64,000 bases of DNA, taken from positions 2,970,962 to 3,034,961 of the forward strand of contig NC_008278.1 of the NCBI RefSeq assembly GCF_000058485.1, given 5' to 3'. Source of the stretch: Frankia alni ACN14a. Lineage in GTDB: Bacteria; Actinomycetota; Actinomycetes; Frankiales; Frankiaceae. Positions 31,482 to 39,031 of the stretch are shown here, piece after piece (position 1 is the stretch's first letter; every line of letters begins with the position of its first letter). The notes beneath the pieces are model-generated. The model was not told where the DNA came from. It saw only the letters and a program-made list of their open reading frames with translations, and ran no database searches. The position numbers and the translations under genes were made by a program.

Positions 31482-31757
31482 CTAGGCCGGGACCAGCAGA
31501 AACCGCACTCCGGCGGCTTCCATCCCACGGATCTCCTGGAGGGCCCGTTCCACCAGCCGGGTTTCGGAGGGGGTAGGAGTGCAGGGGTCTTCCAGCTTCG
31601 TGCGCAGCGTCCAGAAGGCCGTCAGGGGCATCCGGATCCGGGTCGGGAGAGCGGCCAGGTGCGACAGGCAGAACAGGGCGGTGTAGGACGGCCCGTTCAC
31701 GCCCTCGACGTGCACGCCGCTGGAGCAGGCCGGTACCCGGCATACCGCATTCTCCAT
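31482..31757 (-). CDS. small hypothetical protein (91 aa)
   Basis: The protein starts MENAVCRVPACSSGVHVEGV and contains FCLSHLAAL, giving a Cys-x4-Cys...Cys-x2-His pattern that could bind one metal, as in small phage zinc-finger proteins. A helical C-terminus (TRLVERALQEIRGMEAAGV) follows. No SD is evident. It follows the bldC-like gene on the same strand after a 28-base gap. Confidence 0.55.
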   Translation of the reverse strand: MENAVCRVPACSSGVHVEGVNGPSYTALFCLSHLAALPTRIRMPLTAFWTLRTKLEDPCTPTPSETRLVERALQEIRGMEAAGVRFLLVPA

Positions 31758-31785
31758 AGATCAACGGTACCACCGGCCTGCAGGG

Positions 31786-31992
31786 TCACGATGTCGGCCG
31801 CCCTTTGAGGAGGCCTCGAACCTCGCTTTCCCGATAGCGTCGGTGCCCGCCTAGAGTGCGGATCGAGGTCAGCTTCCCAGCCTTCGCCCAGCGCGTCACG
31901 GTCTTCGGGTCCACCCGGAACATCGTGGCCACCTCTGCCGGGGTGAGCAGAGGCTCGGACTCCTGCGCCGCCTTGCTCCCGCCCATCGCCAT
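31786..31992 (-). CDS. BldC-like MerR-type DNA-binding protein
   Basis: The 68-aa protein is a near-complete match to actinomycete BldC as I know it: PLLTPAEVATMFRVDPKTVT then RWAKAGKLTSIRTLGGHRRY then RESEVRGLL. BldC binds DNA cooperatively at direct repeats and controls development in Streptomyces. A copy inside a phage-like element may serve as a head-to-tail DNA-coating regulator or excisionase-like factor. SD GGAGGAGGG precedes the ATG, and a 12-base inverted repeat flanks its promoter region. Confidence 0.85.
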   Translation of the reverse strand: MAMGGSKAAQESEPLLTPAEVATMFRVDPKTVTRWAKAGKLTSIRTLGGHRRYRESEVRGLLKGRPTS

Positions 31993-32005
31993 GCGTCCGG
32001 CCCTC

Positions 32006-32045
32006 CTCCGTGTACGGACTTACCTATCGGTCACCGTACACGGAG
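32006..32045. promoter_or_regulatory. inverted-repeat operator upstream of the bldC-like gene
   Basis: CTCCGTGTACGG (32006-32017) and its exact complement CCGTACACGGAG (32034-32045) are separated by 16 bases and lie 14 bases upstream of the bldC-like ATG. The left arm overlaps the SD region. This fits an autoregulatory operator. Confidence 0.55.
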
Positions 32046-32176
32046 ATAAGGGGTACATACAGCTATCAGCCCAGGTCAGGTGCGGTCAGGCATGCCTGAC
32101 AATGGTGCTGCTGGACGATGTGATCGCGCGCCGGTCGAGGTGGCGTGTGGGCTGCTCGAACAGCGCGGTAAATAGG

Positions 32177-32213
32177 GTGAGCCACCCGGCTCGGGGGGTG
32201 CCGGGTGGCTCAC
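32177..32213 (-). terminator. hairpin terminator for the leftward operon ending at 32296
   Basis: Perfect 14-base arms GTGAGCCACCCGGC and GCCGGGTGGCTCAC with a nine-base loop, about 80 bases past the stop. The interval 32046-32295 holds no gene I can support. Confidence 0.65.
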
Positions 32214-32295
32214 GTCTACTATACACCGGTAATGCGTGATTTCCGCGATGTGGTCCAGGTCTTATCCCGTGCTCATCGGGCCGGGGCTACGCACA

Positions 32296-32682
32296 TCAGC
32301 TTGGTTCGTGCACCTTGTCCTTGGCACACCGATCGCACAGCGCATCTCCGTAGCAGTTCTTCCACATGGTCATGCCGGTCCGGATGCGACAACAGTAGTG
32401 GCAGTAGCTGCCGATGGTCTCGCTGGCTTCGTACTCGAGCGAGCCGATCACTTGGGTGACCAGGAGCAGAGGGTTTGCCGCGAAAGCCTGCCCGGCAGGA
32501 GTGATCGTCCAACCCGGGTACTGGAAAACGAGGAGCCCCGCATCGTCGAGCAGCTCGACCGCCCCGTTGCGCAGATGGTCCCGCAGCCCGGACTCGGCGA
32601 TCCGGTGCGACTCACCCGGGCGCGCGGCGTACCAGCGGAGCAGCTCCACCTCGGTCGGGTGTGCCCGGTAGGGGCCGGTCAT
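32296..32682 (-). CDS. zinc-ribbon hypothetical protein (128 aa)
   Basis: The C-terminal 40 residues hold CHYCCRIRTGMTMWKNCYGD then LCDRCAKDK, i.e. two CxxC pairs typical of a zinc ribbon. The first 75 residues include a winged-helix-like part (ELLRWYAARPGESHRIAESG, LLVFQYPGWTITPAGQAFAA). It is the third gene of a coupled leftward trio. Probably a DNA- or RNA-binding protein of the element. Confidence 0.6.
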   Translation of the reverse strand: MTGPYRAHPTEVELLRWYAARPGESHRIAESGLRDHLRNGAVELLDDAGLLVFQYPGWTITPAGQAFAANPLLLVTQVIGSLEYEASETIGSYCHYCCRIRTGMTMWKNCYGDALCDRCAKDKVHEPS

Positions 32683-33005
32683 GCCCGTCGCCGCCGGCCA
32701 TCTCCGGCAGTCGGCGGGAGGCTGATCGACGCCTGCGGGGAGGCAAGGTGTTCCGCTGCAGCCGCTTTGAGCTGGACCAGGACGGCACCCGCGGGAGTGA
32801 GCCGGTAGCGGCGCCGGCCGCGGGACGGGCTCACCTCGACCTGCACGGCGCCGAGGGCGGCGGCGTTCTGCACCTCAGCCGCCACCGGTCCTCGCTGCCG
32901 TCCGGTCCTGGGTGTCAGCTGGTCCAGCGTCCACCAGCCGTCCGTGGTGCAGTCGGCGACCCGCTGGAGCCGGACCAACGGGACGGCCAACCAGGCGGGG
33001 AACAT
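32679..33005 (-). CDS. winged-helix-like protein (108 aa)
   Basis: MFPAWLAVPLVRLQRVADCT opens a protein with RRRYRLTPAGAVLVQLK, the wing-and-last-helix pattern of small winged-helix proteins. The ATG is at 33005, sharing a base with the upstream stop, and its own stop overlaps the next ATG (ATGA). Likely a local regulator; no family name is assigned. Confidence 0.55.
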   Translation of the reverse strand: MFPAWLAVPLVRLQRVADCTTDGWWTLDQLTPRTGRQRGPVAAEVQNAAALGAVQVEVSPSRGRRRYRLTPAGAVLVQLKAAAAEHLASPQASISLPPTAGDGRRRRA

Positions 33006-33376
33006 CACGATATCCTGGTGTGCAGCAGGAGGCTCACGGGCGGGGGAGACGTCCGCATCCCGGGCTCGGCGAACGGAAAGACCGCGCGCCGTGGTTCGTC
33101 GATGATTTCCACGCATCCGCTCAGCAGGACGGGTCCGGCCGCCTTCCACAGACAACCGCCGGCCTGGAACAAGCGGACTTGCTCAGACAGCGGCAGTGCG
33201 TTGCCGATGCATTCGGCGGCGGCCCGCGCTGCCCCGTCCCTGCGGCCGAATTCCTGCCACATGCGGCCGGTGGAAACGCGTCCGCAGCCGACGCAGATGT
33301 ACCGCCAGTCCATCGGGTCGCGGCCGAACAGCGCACGGCCCGTATTCCGCCAGACCTTTCCTGTCAGCTTCTGCAT
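33005..33376 (-). CDS. hypothetical protein with CxxC motif (123 aa)
   Basis: The product begins MQKLTGKVWRNTGRALFGRD and contains YICVGCGRVSTGRMWQEFGR, a single CVGC knuckle followed by a conserved-looking aromatic and basic stretch. No known family. It is the first gene of the coupled trio reading left. Confidence 0.55.
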   Translation of the reverse strand: MQKLTGKVWRNTGRALFGRDPMDWRYICVGCGRVSTGRMWQEFGRRDGAARAAAECIGNALPLSEQVRLFQAGGCLWKAAGPVLLSGCVEIIDEPRRAVFPFAEPGMRTSPPPVSLLLHTRIS

Positions 33377-33483
33377 TGCTCCCTGCTTTTCGTGCAGTCA
33401 TGTGGGGGGCCTGCCATCTCCCGGGTGTGATGCCGATCAGCTCTTGCTGATGGGCCGGGAGATGGCAGGCGGTCAACGGACGG

Positions 33484-33990
33484 TCAGGAGCTGCCCGGGA
33501 CTGCCAGGGAACTGGTGGCGTGCAGCACCCCCCATTCCCGGAACATGCTCATCACCGTGACCTCGGCCCGGTTGAGGCTCATGGCCAGCAGGGACAGGTC
33601 GCTGCCGCGCAGGCTGAGGACCCGGCCGGCGTAGTCCCCGCGCCATTGCTGGACGGTCTGCACCCATCGCTTCAACAGGACCTGGTCGGGACTCTCGCCC
33701 TCCAGGGAGTTGACGGCAGGGAGATCCAGCACCAGGTGCCCGGCCCGCTCGACGCGAGGACGCCCCTCGTCGGACAGCAGCGCGCGGACGGGCACGTCGT
33801 AGAAGCCGGCCAGTTCGGCCAGCACCGCCATGCTGATGTTCCGGTCGCCGCGTTCGTAGCTGCCGACCGCGGCGGTGCGCCACCGCCCGTTCGAGCGCAC
33901 CTCGACTGCCTGCAAGGATTGGCCTGCCTGCTGCCGTACTCGACGCAGGCGCTGCCCGACCTGAACCGCGTAGGTTGCGGTGTTCTCCAC
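33484..33990 (-). CDS. BldD-like transcriptional regulator with c-di-GMP signature
   Basis: The 168-aa protein follows BldD throughout: an XRE HTH (RLRRVRQQAGQSLQAVEVRS, VGSYERGDRNISMAVLAELA, GFYDVPVRALL), a linker with LVLDLP, and a C-terminal domain with WRGDYAGRVLSLRGSDLSLL and REWGVL. In BldD, RGD-x8-RxxD binds c-di-GMP; here RGD, eight residues and RGSD give the same spacing. I favour the GTG at 33990 with GGAGG upstream; an in-frame GTG at 34002 is possible. It may read the host's c-di-GMP level to control the element. Confidence 0.85.
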   Translation of the reverse strand: MENTATYAVQVGQRLRRVRQQAGQSLQAVEVRSNGRWRTAAVGSYERGDRNISMAVLAELAGFYDVPVRALLSDEGRPRVERAGHLVLDLPAVNSLEGESPDQVLLKRWVQTVQQWRGDYAGRVLSLRGSDLSLLAMSLNRAEVTVMSMFREWGVLHATSSLAVPGSS

Positions 33991-34050
33991 CAGACCTCCC
34001 ACCGTGTAGCTACCCCATTACCTGCCTTACCTACCCTAGGGGGTAATGAA

Positions 34051-35295
34051 TCAGGCGTAAAGGGGTAGATGTGGTTGATTGCAGGCGGGGGGTAGCTGCT
34101 CGGCGTAGGCGCGAATGCGGCCCAGGTCGTAGCCGAATTCCTCGTACACCGGCGCTACCAGCAGCTGCATGAGGTACCTCGGAGTACGGCCTGTCCACCG
34201 CCGCCCTGTGGTGGCTACCTGGGCACGCTGCCGGCCGGCCAAGAGCCGCCCGTACAGATCCGGCCCCAATGCCGCCGTGATCTGCTCCACGCGTCTCGCG
34301 GATCCGGACGGTACTGGGGGGCAGTGCGGTGGAGGGGTGGGACGGGGACGCGGCCGGCGGGCACGGGGCGGGGGCAGGTCGGCCAGGATCGCCCGCAGCA
34401 GCCCGACCGGGCTGGCCACCGGGGCCCCCTGCGCTACCCGTGTCGTGCGATCGGCCACCAGGCGAGCGAGCTCGCCGGGGGTGTAGCCGTCGCCGAGCAG
34501 CCCGACGACCAGGGGCCGGGCGGCCAGGGCCGTGCGCGCGCCGCCGCGCACCAGGCCCGCGAGCTGATCCACCAGACCCGCGACGTCTGTCGAAGGCGGG
34601 GTGACCCCTCCACCTCCGACTACCCCTACCGGTAGACCAGGAAGCTGCGGCTGTTCGCCGGGGAAGGGGTGAGGGTTTCTGGGGGGCATAGAAAGGTGCA
34701 CCGGCTGATCACCCGACGCCGGTGTCGGGTGATCAGCCGTTTTACCGGACATCGGTGCCGTCTGGTCGGGCGCGGGCCGGCCGATCTGCGGTGCCGGCCG
34801 ATCGGCCGGGCAGACCGCGCGAGGCCGGCGCGGGGGGTTCGCCGGCGACGGGGCCGCGTCCGGCTCTGGGGGCATGGTCGCTTCCCACTCGGCAAACGGC
34901 GAAGGGCGCCGGCGAGGGGCGTGGGGGCGGGTGCAGCGGATCAGGCCCGCGCTCTCGGCCTCCCGCAGATAGCGGCCCACCTGCCGTGCCTCCAGATGAC
35001 AGTCGCGGGCCAGCTGGTCGTTTCCCGGGTCCGCGCCGTGGCCGGCCGTGAAGGAGCGCCACCGCATGTACCAGGCCAGACGCAGTACGACCGCGATACC
35101 AGTGGCCGTGGACATACTGGCGCACACGGCGGATTCCCAGCGTGGTCGGCTATGCCACGGCCCGCGAGCGGAGTTCAACCCTGGATCGTGATTGCCGTCT
35201 CGCCCCACGATGGCCGCGGGGCAGCTTTGTATGCTAATGTTGACCTGCCTTCTTTCTCGGCCTAGGCCGAGTCGCTTCCCGGTGTATGAAGGCAT
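34051..35295 (-). CDS. HTH-containing hypothetical protein, possible replication or regulatory factor (414 aa)
   Basis: Near residues 60-110 a winged-helix region is seen (MSTATGIAVVLRLAWYMRWR, LARDCHLEARQVGRYLREAE, SAGLIRC), like the N-terminal domain of phage replication-type proteins. A long Pro-rich disordered middle and a helical C-terminus (RYLMQLLVAPVYEEFGYDLG) follow. The start is uncertain; the first 55 codons cross an AT-rich promoter-like stretch (TTAGCATACAAA), so translation may begin later. Confidence 0.5.
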   Translation of the reverse strand: MPSYTGKRLGLGRERRQVNISIQSCPAAIVGRDGNHDPGLNSARGPWHSRPRWESAVCASMSTATGIAVVLRLAWYMRWRSFTAGHGADPGNDQLARDCHLEARQVGRYLREAESAGLIRCTRPHAPRRRPSPFAEWEATMPPEPDAAPSPANPPRRPRAVCPADRPAPQIGRPAPDQTAPMSGKTADHPTPASGDQPVHLSMPPRNPHPFPGEQPQLPGLPVGVVGGGGVTPPSTDVAGLVDQLAGLVRGGARTALAARPLVVGLLGDGYTPGELARLVADRTTRVAQGAPVASPVGLLRAILADLPPPRARRPRPRPTPPPHCPPVPSGSARRVEQITAALGPDLYGRLLAGRQRAQVATTGRRWTGRTPRYLMQLLVAPVYEEFGYDLGRIRAYAEQLPPACNQPHLPLYA

Positions 35296-35334
35296 CGCGC
35301 GTCCAGCTCCACACTGGTGCGTGCCGCGTTACCC

Positions 35335-35382
35335 GGGCCCGGTTGCCTCAAGGTGTTCCACCACCTCGACGCAACCGGGCCC
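35335..35382 (-). terminator. hairpin terminator for the HNH gene
   Basis: Perfect 12-base arms GGGCCCGGTTGC and GCAACCGGGCCC with a 24-base loop, 18 bases past the stop at 35400. Confidence 0.65.
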
Positions 35383-35399
35383 TAATCGTCTTTCGACAT

Positions 35400-36095
35400 T
35401 CACACATCCTTCGCGTTGTCCCAGGAATGAGCCAGCAGACCCAACCTTTCGGCGTCGATGAGATGGGCTCCCACCCAGTCGTGGTGGGCTCGACACAGCA
35501 GCACGATGTTGCGTTCGTCGGTGATTGATCCGCCACGTGCGCGGGTCAGCCTCTCGTGGCCGTCCACGGCCCGTCCCCCGCACATGACGTGAGGGACCAG
35601 GTGCATGGCCTGGCACCACGGCATCTCACCGGCCATCTCGGCCAGCACCTGGCGCCGCTGTCGGTTCTGCGCCGAGCGCCGCGCCGAGACCGGCCGCAGC
35701 GGGGCGCGGCGCGCGGCGCCGGCCCGGCCCGATGGTTGGCCGGCACGCAGCGGGGCGCGCCGTCGAGGCGGCGTGCCCCGCTTCACCGCCCGCTCCAACC
35801 CCAGCGGTAGGCGAGCCGGCAGCGCCGCCCGGATCACCACCGCCCACTCATGCGCAGCGGACGCCCGCTGCGCATCCACTGCCTCCCAGCGCGCGTTGTG
35901 GGCGGCAACCCGAGCGGCCACGCGACGTGCCCGAGCGCGGGACGGCGGCACCTCAATGATCTCCCCGGTGGCAAGGTTCACCTGGGTGGAGGCGCCGTCC
36001 GGGACCGTCGCAGGGTTGAACACCCGCCGGCCCGGAAGCCGACGCCTGCGCGCGTACGGGCCGGGCGGTTCCAGCTCCGCCGGAAGTTCTCGCAT
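35400..36095 (-). CDS. HNH endonuclease
   Basis: The C-terminal 75 residues of this 231-aa protein hold an HNH fold: WCQAMHLVPHVMCGG, VDGHERLTRARGGSI, ERNIVLLCRAHHDWVG (His-Asn-His order with flanking Cys). The N-terminal half is Arg/Pro-rich. Phage HNH proteins often assist terminases or nick DNA. The ATG follows a GGGGAGGGGTAG stretch. Confidence 0.8.
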   Translation of the reverse strand: MRELPAELEPPGPYARRRRLPGRRVFNPATVPDGASTQVNLATGEIIEVPPSRARARRVAARVAAHNARWEAVDAQRASAAHEWAVVIRAALPARLPLGLERAVKRGTPPRRRAPLRAGQPSGRAGAARRAPLRPVSARRSAQNRQRRQVLAEMAGEMPWCQAMHLVPHVMCGGRAVDGHERLTRARGGSITDERNIVLLCRAHHDWVGAHLIDAERLGLLAHSWDNAKDV

Positions 36096-36251
36096 CTACC
36101 CCTCCCCATGGTCTCGCGTGATGTCAGGTGCCCCGAGGCAGGCCGCGGGTGGCCGGACCCGTCCGCCGTAGCCCCCGCCCCTGGGGGTGGCGGTGCCCGC
36201 CTCGGGGCGTCCGGGCAGCCGGCCCTCTTCCGGCCGCCCGGAGCCCAGCGG

Positions 36252-36494
36252 CTACCCCGTCGGGGTGGCTGTCACCGTGTCCTCGTGTACGGCTCCCGCG
36301 GCTCGCGCGCCGCTGCCGGGCCAGAGCCAGCCGCCGGTCGGAAGCGGTGCCCCCTGGCGGCCCAAGGCCCGATGCCGCTGGCGGGCGATCAGTATCTGGG
36401 TCCACAACTGGCGTCGGCCGCCCCACCAGCCCAGCGCGAACACTGCGACCGCCGCCGGAATCCCGACCGTGAGCGCAGCAGCCAGCTCAGACAT
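36252..36494 (-). CDS. small single-span membrane protein (80 aa)
   Basis: MSELAAALTVGIPAAVAVFA then LGWWGG forms one membrane helix at the N-terminus, followed by a basic cytoplasmic segment (RQLWTQILIARQRHRALGRQ). It overlaps the whiB-like stop by eight bases. Similar small holin- or Rz-like proteins exist on phages, but nothing proves that role here. Confidence 0.6.
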   Translation of the reverse strand: MSELAAALTVGIPAAVAVFALGWWGGRRQLWTQILIARQRHRALGRQGAPLPTGGWLWPGSGARAAGAVHEDTVTATPTG

Positions 36495-36936
36495 CAGCTA
36501 TCGCTCTCTCCGCCAGCAGCAGGGTGATCTCCTCGTCGGACAGGCCGATCGCCTGCAGCCCGGGGATCACCTTGTCGTCCGAAACGGGGAGGGCCAGCAG
36601 CTCCACGACGATCCGCGGCCGGTCGACCCGCATCGCGGTCAGCGACGTGGCCACCTGGATCGGTGCACATCGCTGGGCCGGGGTCAGCCCACCGGCCACT
36701 CCGAACCGGCTGTAGTAAGACCTCCCACGCTCAAAGACCAGAGTGGACAGCAGACAATCTCGCGTGACGGGGCAGTCAGCGCAGATCGCCTGCGCGACTT
36801 TCATCTGCCGGACGCTGTCGCCGTAGAACTGATCCGCCGCCTTCTTCGCGCACGCGGCCTGCATCCGCCAACCGGCGCGCTCCGCCACGACCGGAGGTAT
36901 CCGGTGGACGGCGGTACCGGCCCCACCCGCGCTCAC
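36487..36936 (-). CDS. WhiB-family iron-sulfur transcription factor
   Basis: The 149-aa protein has the four WhiB cysteines (Cys29 in MQAACAKK; Cys52, Cys55 and Cys61 in ICADCPVTRDCL) and the GVAGGLTPAQR turn, the family's G[VI]WGG signature with Ala for Trp. A C-terminal helical extension (LSDEEITLLLAERAIAD) is extra. WhiB proteins carry a 4Fe-4S cluster and act with the main sigma factor; phage WhiB proteins can dampen host WhiB regulons. The GTG start overlaps the upstream stop. Confidence 0.88.
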   Translation of the reverse strand: MSAGGAGTAVHRIPPVVAERAGWRMQAACAKKAADQFYGDSVRQMKVAQAICADCPVTRDCLLSTLVFERGRSYYSRFGVAGGLTPAQRCAPIQVATSLTAMRVDRPRIVVELLALPVSDDKVIPGLQAIGLSDEEITLLLAERAIADV

Positions 36937-37250
36937 GTGCCACCCTCCTCGAACAAGGTGTCGCTGCTCACGGGCTTCGCCGCCCGCTGCGCTGACCCAC
37001 CGGGGGATTCGGCTTCACGGCAGTCGGCCCCGTGGCGCGTGTAGCGAGGGCCGGACACGTCTGGGCCGGGGTTGACTATGGCGACGACCCGCTGGTCAGT
37101 GGTTCGGACCAGCGCCACGTTCCCGGCCTGGTTCGGCTTCCAGTTCAGCGGCATTCGTTTACCCGCGGCGGTGGTCACCCACCGTAGACGAGCCTGACAG
37201 CGTCGGCACCGGCGCTGACTCCGCTGCGATCTCTCGCCCTGGCCGCTCAT
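36933..37250 (-). CDS. zinc-knuckle hypothetical protein (105 aa)
   Basis: A short basic N-terminus, CRRCQARLRWVTTAAGKRMP, LNWKPNQAGNVALV and YTRHGADC define a Cys/His motif set seen in small phage proteins of actinobacteria. The spacing CxxC...HxxxC supports one zinc. It is coupled at both ends (ATGA upstream, GTGA downstream) inside a leftward operon with the whiB-like gene. Confidence 0.6.
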   Translation of the reverse strand: MSGQGERSQRSQRRCRRCQARLRWVTTAAGKRMPLNWKPNQAGNVALVRTTDQRVVAIVNPGPDVSGPRYTRHGADCREAESPGGSAQRAAKPVSSDTLFEEGGT

Positions 37251-37549
37251 GATCTTCCGCCTGGGCGCGGTGATCCGTGTGCGGTCGGGATGGCCATCCG
37301 CCCTACCGCGGTGGCCAGCAGGTCGACGAGCGGTGGACGTTCTCCGCAGCGGACCGCGGAGTCCGCGCGGACGGGCACGGTCGCCGACCCCTGCTGTGGG
37401 GAGGGCGCTGCCGTCTGCTGCTGGCTTTCGACTCCCGCCGCGAAGCTGAGGGCTATCAGCCCGGTCACCCCGATCAGGATCAGCAGGGTCGGGCGGCGAC
37501 GCTGGCCTTGGGCGGGCCGCTGGCGATGGCGGTGCCGGGGGCGGCTCAC
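37247..37549 (-). CDS. single-span membrane protein (100 aa)
   Basis: A basic N-terminus (VSRPRHRHRQRPAQGQRRRP) is followed by one hydrophobic helix (TLLILIGVTGLIALSFAAGV) and a soluble, probably external, tail with a single Cys. The GTG start overlaps the upstream stop, and its stop overlaps the next ATG. Function unknown. Confidence 0.55.
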   Translation of the reverse strand: MSRPRHRHRQRPAQGQRRRPTLLILIGVTGLIALSFAAGVESQQQTAAPSPQQGSATVPVRADSAVRCGERPPLVDLLATAVGRMAIPTAHGSPRPGGRS

Positions 37550-37863
37550 CAGGCCACCGTCCATCCGGGCGGCAGGTCGACGGGCGGCACGGGTTTCTGC
37601 CCGCCTCGGACGATGCCCTCGGGCCCGGTGACGGCGATCGGCCAGGTCCGCGCGACCATCGCGAGCACAACCACCGGGGTGCCGTCCTCGAAGACGGCGA
37701 TACGACACGCCCCGATCAGCCTCGTGGTCGAACGCGACACGGGGGTCCGCGGCGTGATGCGTCTGATCGTCCGCCAGGTGCGGGCCGTGGGATCCCACAG
37801 ACGGTCGTCGGGCTCCAGGGCAGCGCCCGCGACGAAGGTGATGCTGCCGGCCGTGCCGGTCAT
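37546..37863 (-). CDS. hypothetical protein (105 aa)
   Basis: A beta-rich small protein (MTGTAGSITFVAGAALEPDD, RLIGACRIAVFEDGTPVVVL) with no known family. It is the first gene of the leftward operon that continues through the membrane protein, the zinc-knuckle protein, the WhiB-like protein and the small membrane protein, all with four- to eight-base overlaps. Confidence 0.5.
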   Translation of the reverse strand: MTGTAGSITFVAGAALEPDDRLWDPTARTWRTIRRITPRTPVSRSTTRLIGACRIAVFEDGTPVVVLAMVARTWPIAVTGPEGIVRGGQKPVPPVDLPPGWTVAW

Positions 37864-37946
37864 CGTCCTGCCAGATTTCTTGCTACGGTCATGACATCTC
37901 CCAAGGGTGCGTTGCCGCGCACCCGGTTGAGCTGGTCTGCTGGTTC

Positions 37947-37974
37947 TGGCCGGCCGGTGTTTACCGGCCGGCCA
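37947..37974 (-). terminator. hairpin terminator
   Basis: Perfect 12-base arms TGGCCGGCCGGT and ACCGGCCGGCCA with a GTTT loop. It lies about 100 bases past the leftward stop at 38081 and upstream of the next leftward operon. T residues follow on the plus strand as well. Confidence 0.6.
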
Positions 37975-37993
37975 GTTTTGCTCTGCCGAAACC

Positions 37994-38056
37994 TACCCCT
38001 TTAGCTACCCCTACCGGTACCCCTTGCCCCTCTACGGTCGAACTACCGCAGGGGTA
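37994..38056. promoter_or_regulatory. cluster of GGGGTA/TACCCC words
   Basis: Four copies (37994, 38006 and 38018 as TACCCC; 38051 as GGGGTA) occur within 63 bases around the 3' end of the gene ending at 38081 and upstream of the leftward operon. Similar clusters lie at 34011-34067, 40591-40640 and 42110-42217. They may be binding sites of one of the element's regulators. Confidence 0.35.
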
Positions 38057-38080
38057 GTGGTGTCGAGGGTCGTCGGTGCG

Positions 38081-39031
38081 CTACCGGCGAGCAGGGGCGA
38101 ACGTGCGTAGCCGGTCGGCTGCCAGTTCCTGGAGGGAAACGGGTGGCCCACCTCCGGCGGGAGTGACCAGGCTGTTCATCCACCCGGCACGCCGGGCATG
38201 ATCCACCGCGAGCCGGGCCTGCCCCCACCCTCGGGCGGCACAGATCGCCTCGGCGCACTCCTGCGCCGAGGCCCACCGCCGGCCGGTCGCTTCGGCCGAG
38301 CCAGCCACCACCGCCCGCCGCTGCCGTGCCGCCGCCTCGACTCCAGGGGGCAAAGGCCGGTCCTCGGCCAGTTCCAAGCGGGGGACCGCGATAACCGCAG
38401 CCTCTTCCTGGCCCAGCTCCACCGTCGTCAGCTCCACGGCCAGCACGGCCGGGGTGTGCCCTCCTTGCACGGCCGTGTGGCGGATGCGCCACGCCACCGT
38501 GGCCAGATGCCGGGCCCCGTACCGGCCGGTGCAGGTCAGCATCCATGAGCCAGGTAGACCCTCCACCAGCACCGTCACCCGGCTGTAGAGGGCACAGGCC
38601 GTTGGGCGGGGCTGGTGGGCGCCAACCTGGCGGACCGCCTCGTCGTCCGGGCAGGCACAGGTCGATCCCGAGCTCTGGGTCACCCCATCGCAGGACCGCA
38701 CGGGATGCCCGCGTCGCCACAGCTGCCAGATCTGGGTGATGGCTTCCCCCGGGGGTAGCACGACCGGGACCCAGCGCGCCGCGGTGTCCACCCGCCACCG
38801 GGGGCTGCGCGCACCGAGCGGGGTCCATCGCTCGAGCGACGCCCCGGGCCGCAGCCCCAACGTGGCGGCCACCGTCTGCGCGATCTGGCGTGACTGCGTC
38901 GAGAACCGCAGTGTCTCCAGCGGGACCGCCCGCGCATGCCCGTCCTCGGGGATCGCTTCCCCGACGTGGATGGCGCCGGCCCGGCGGTATGCCTGTTGCA
39001 GACGGAAGGTCTCAGTGATGTCCCTGGTCAC
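38081..39031 (-). CDS. hypothetical phage protein, resembling recombination-directionality-factor-like (gp3-like) proteins (316 aa)
   Basis: The GTG overlaps the stop of the RecB-like gene. The pattern FRLQQAYRRAGAIHVGEAIP, WRVDTAARWVPVVLPPG, WQLWRRGHPVRSCDGVTQ and CACPDDEAVRQ matches my memory of gp3-like actinophage proteins, including a conserved Cys cluster (CDG...CACPDD). The C-terminal 80 residues (RQRRAVVAGSAEATGRRWAS) are helical. The resemblance is moderate; a function in excision is conjecture. Confidence 0.45.
   Translation of the reverse strand: MTRDITETFRLQQAYRRAGAIHVGEAIPEDGHARAVPLETLRFSTQSRQIAQTVAATLGLRPGASLERWTPLGARSPRWRVDTAARWVPVVLPPGEAITQIWQLWRRGHPVRSCDGVTQSSGSTCACPDDEAVRQVGAHQPRPTACALYSRVTVLVEGLPGSWMLTCTGRYGARHLATVAWRIRHTAVQGGHTPAVLAVELTTVELGQEEAAVIAVPRLELAEDRPLPPGVEAAARQRRAVVAGSAEATGRRWASAQECAEAICAARGWGQARLAVDHARRAGWMNSLVTPAGGGPPVSLQELAADRLRTFAPARR

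Noticed and set aside
37258-38740. Plus-strand frames opposite the leftward operon at 36.2-39 kb
   Set aside because: They lack ribosome-binding sites and domain similarity, while the minus strand shows coupled small genes and motif-bearing proteins.
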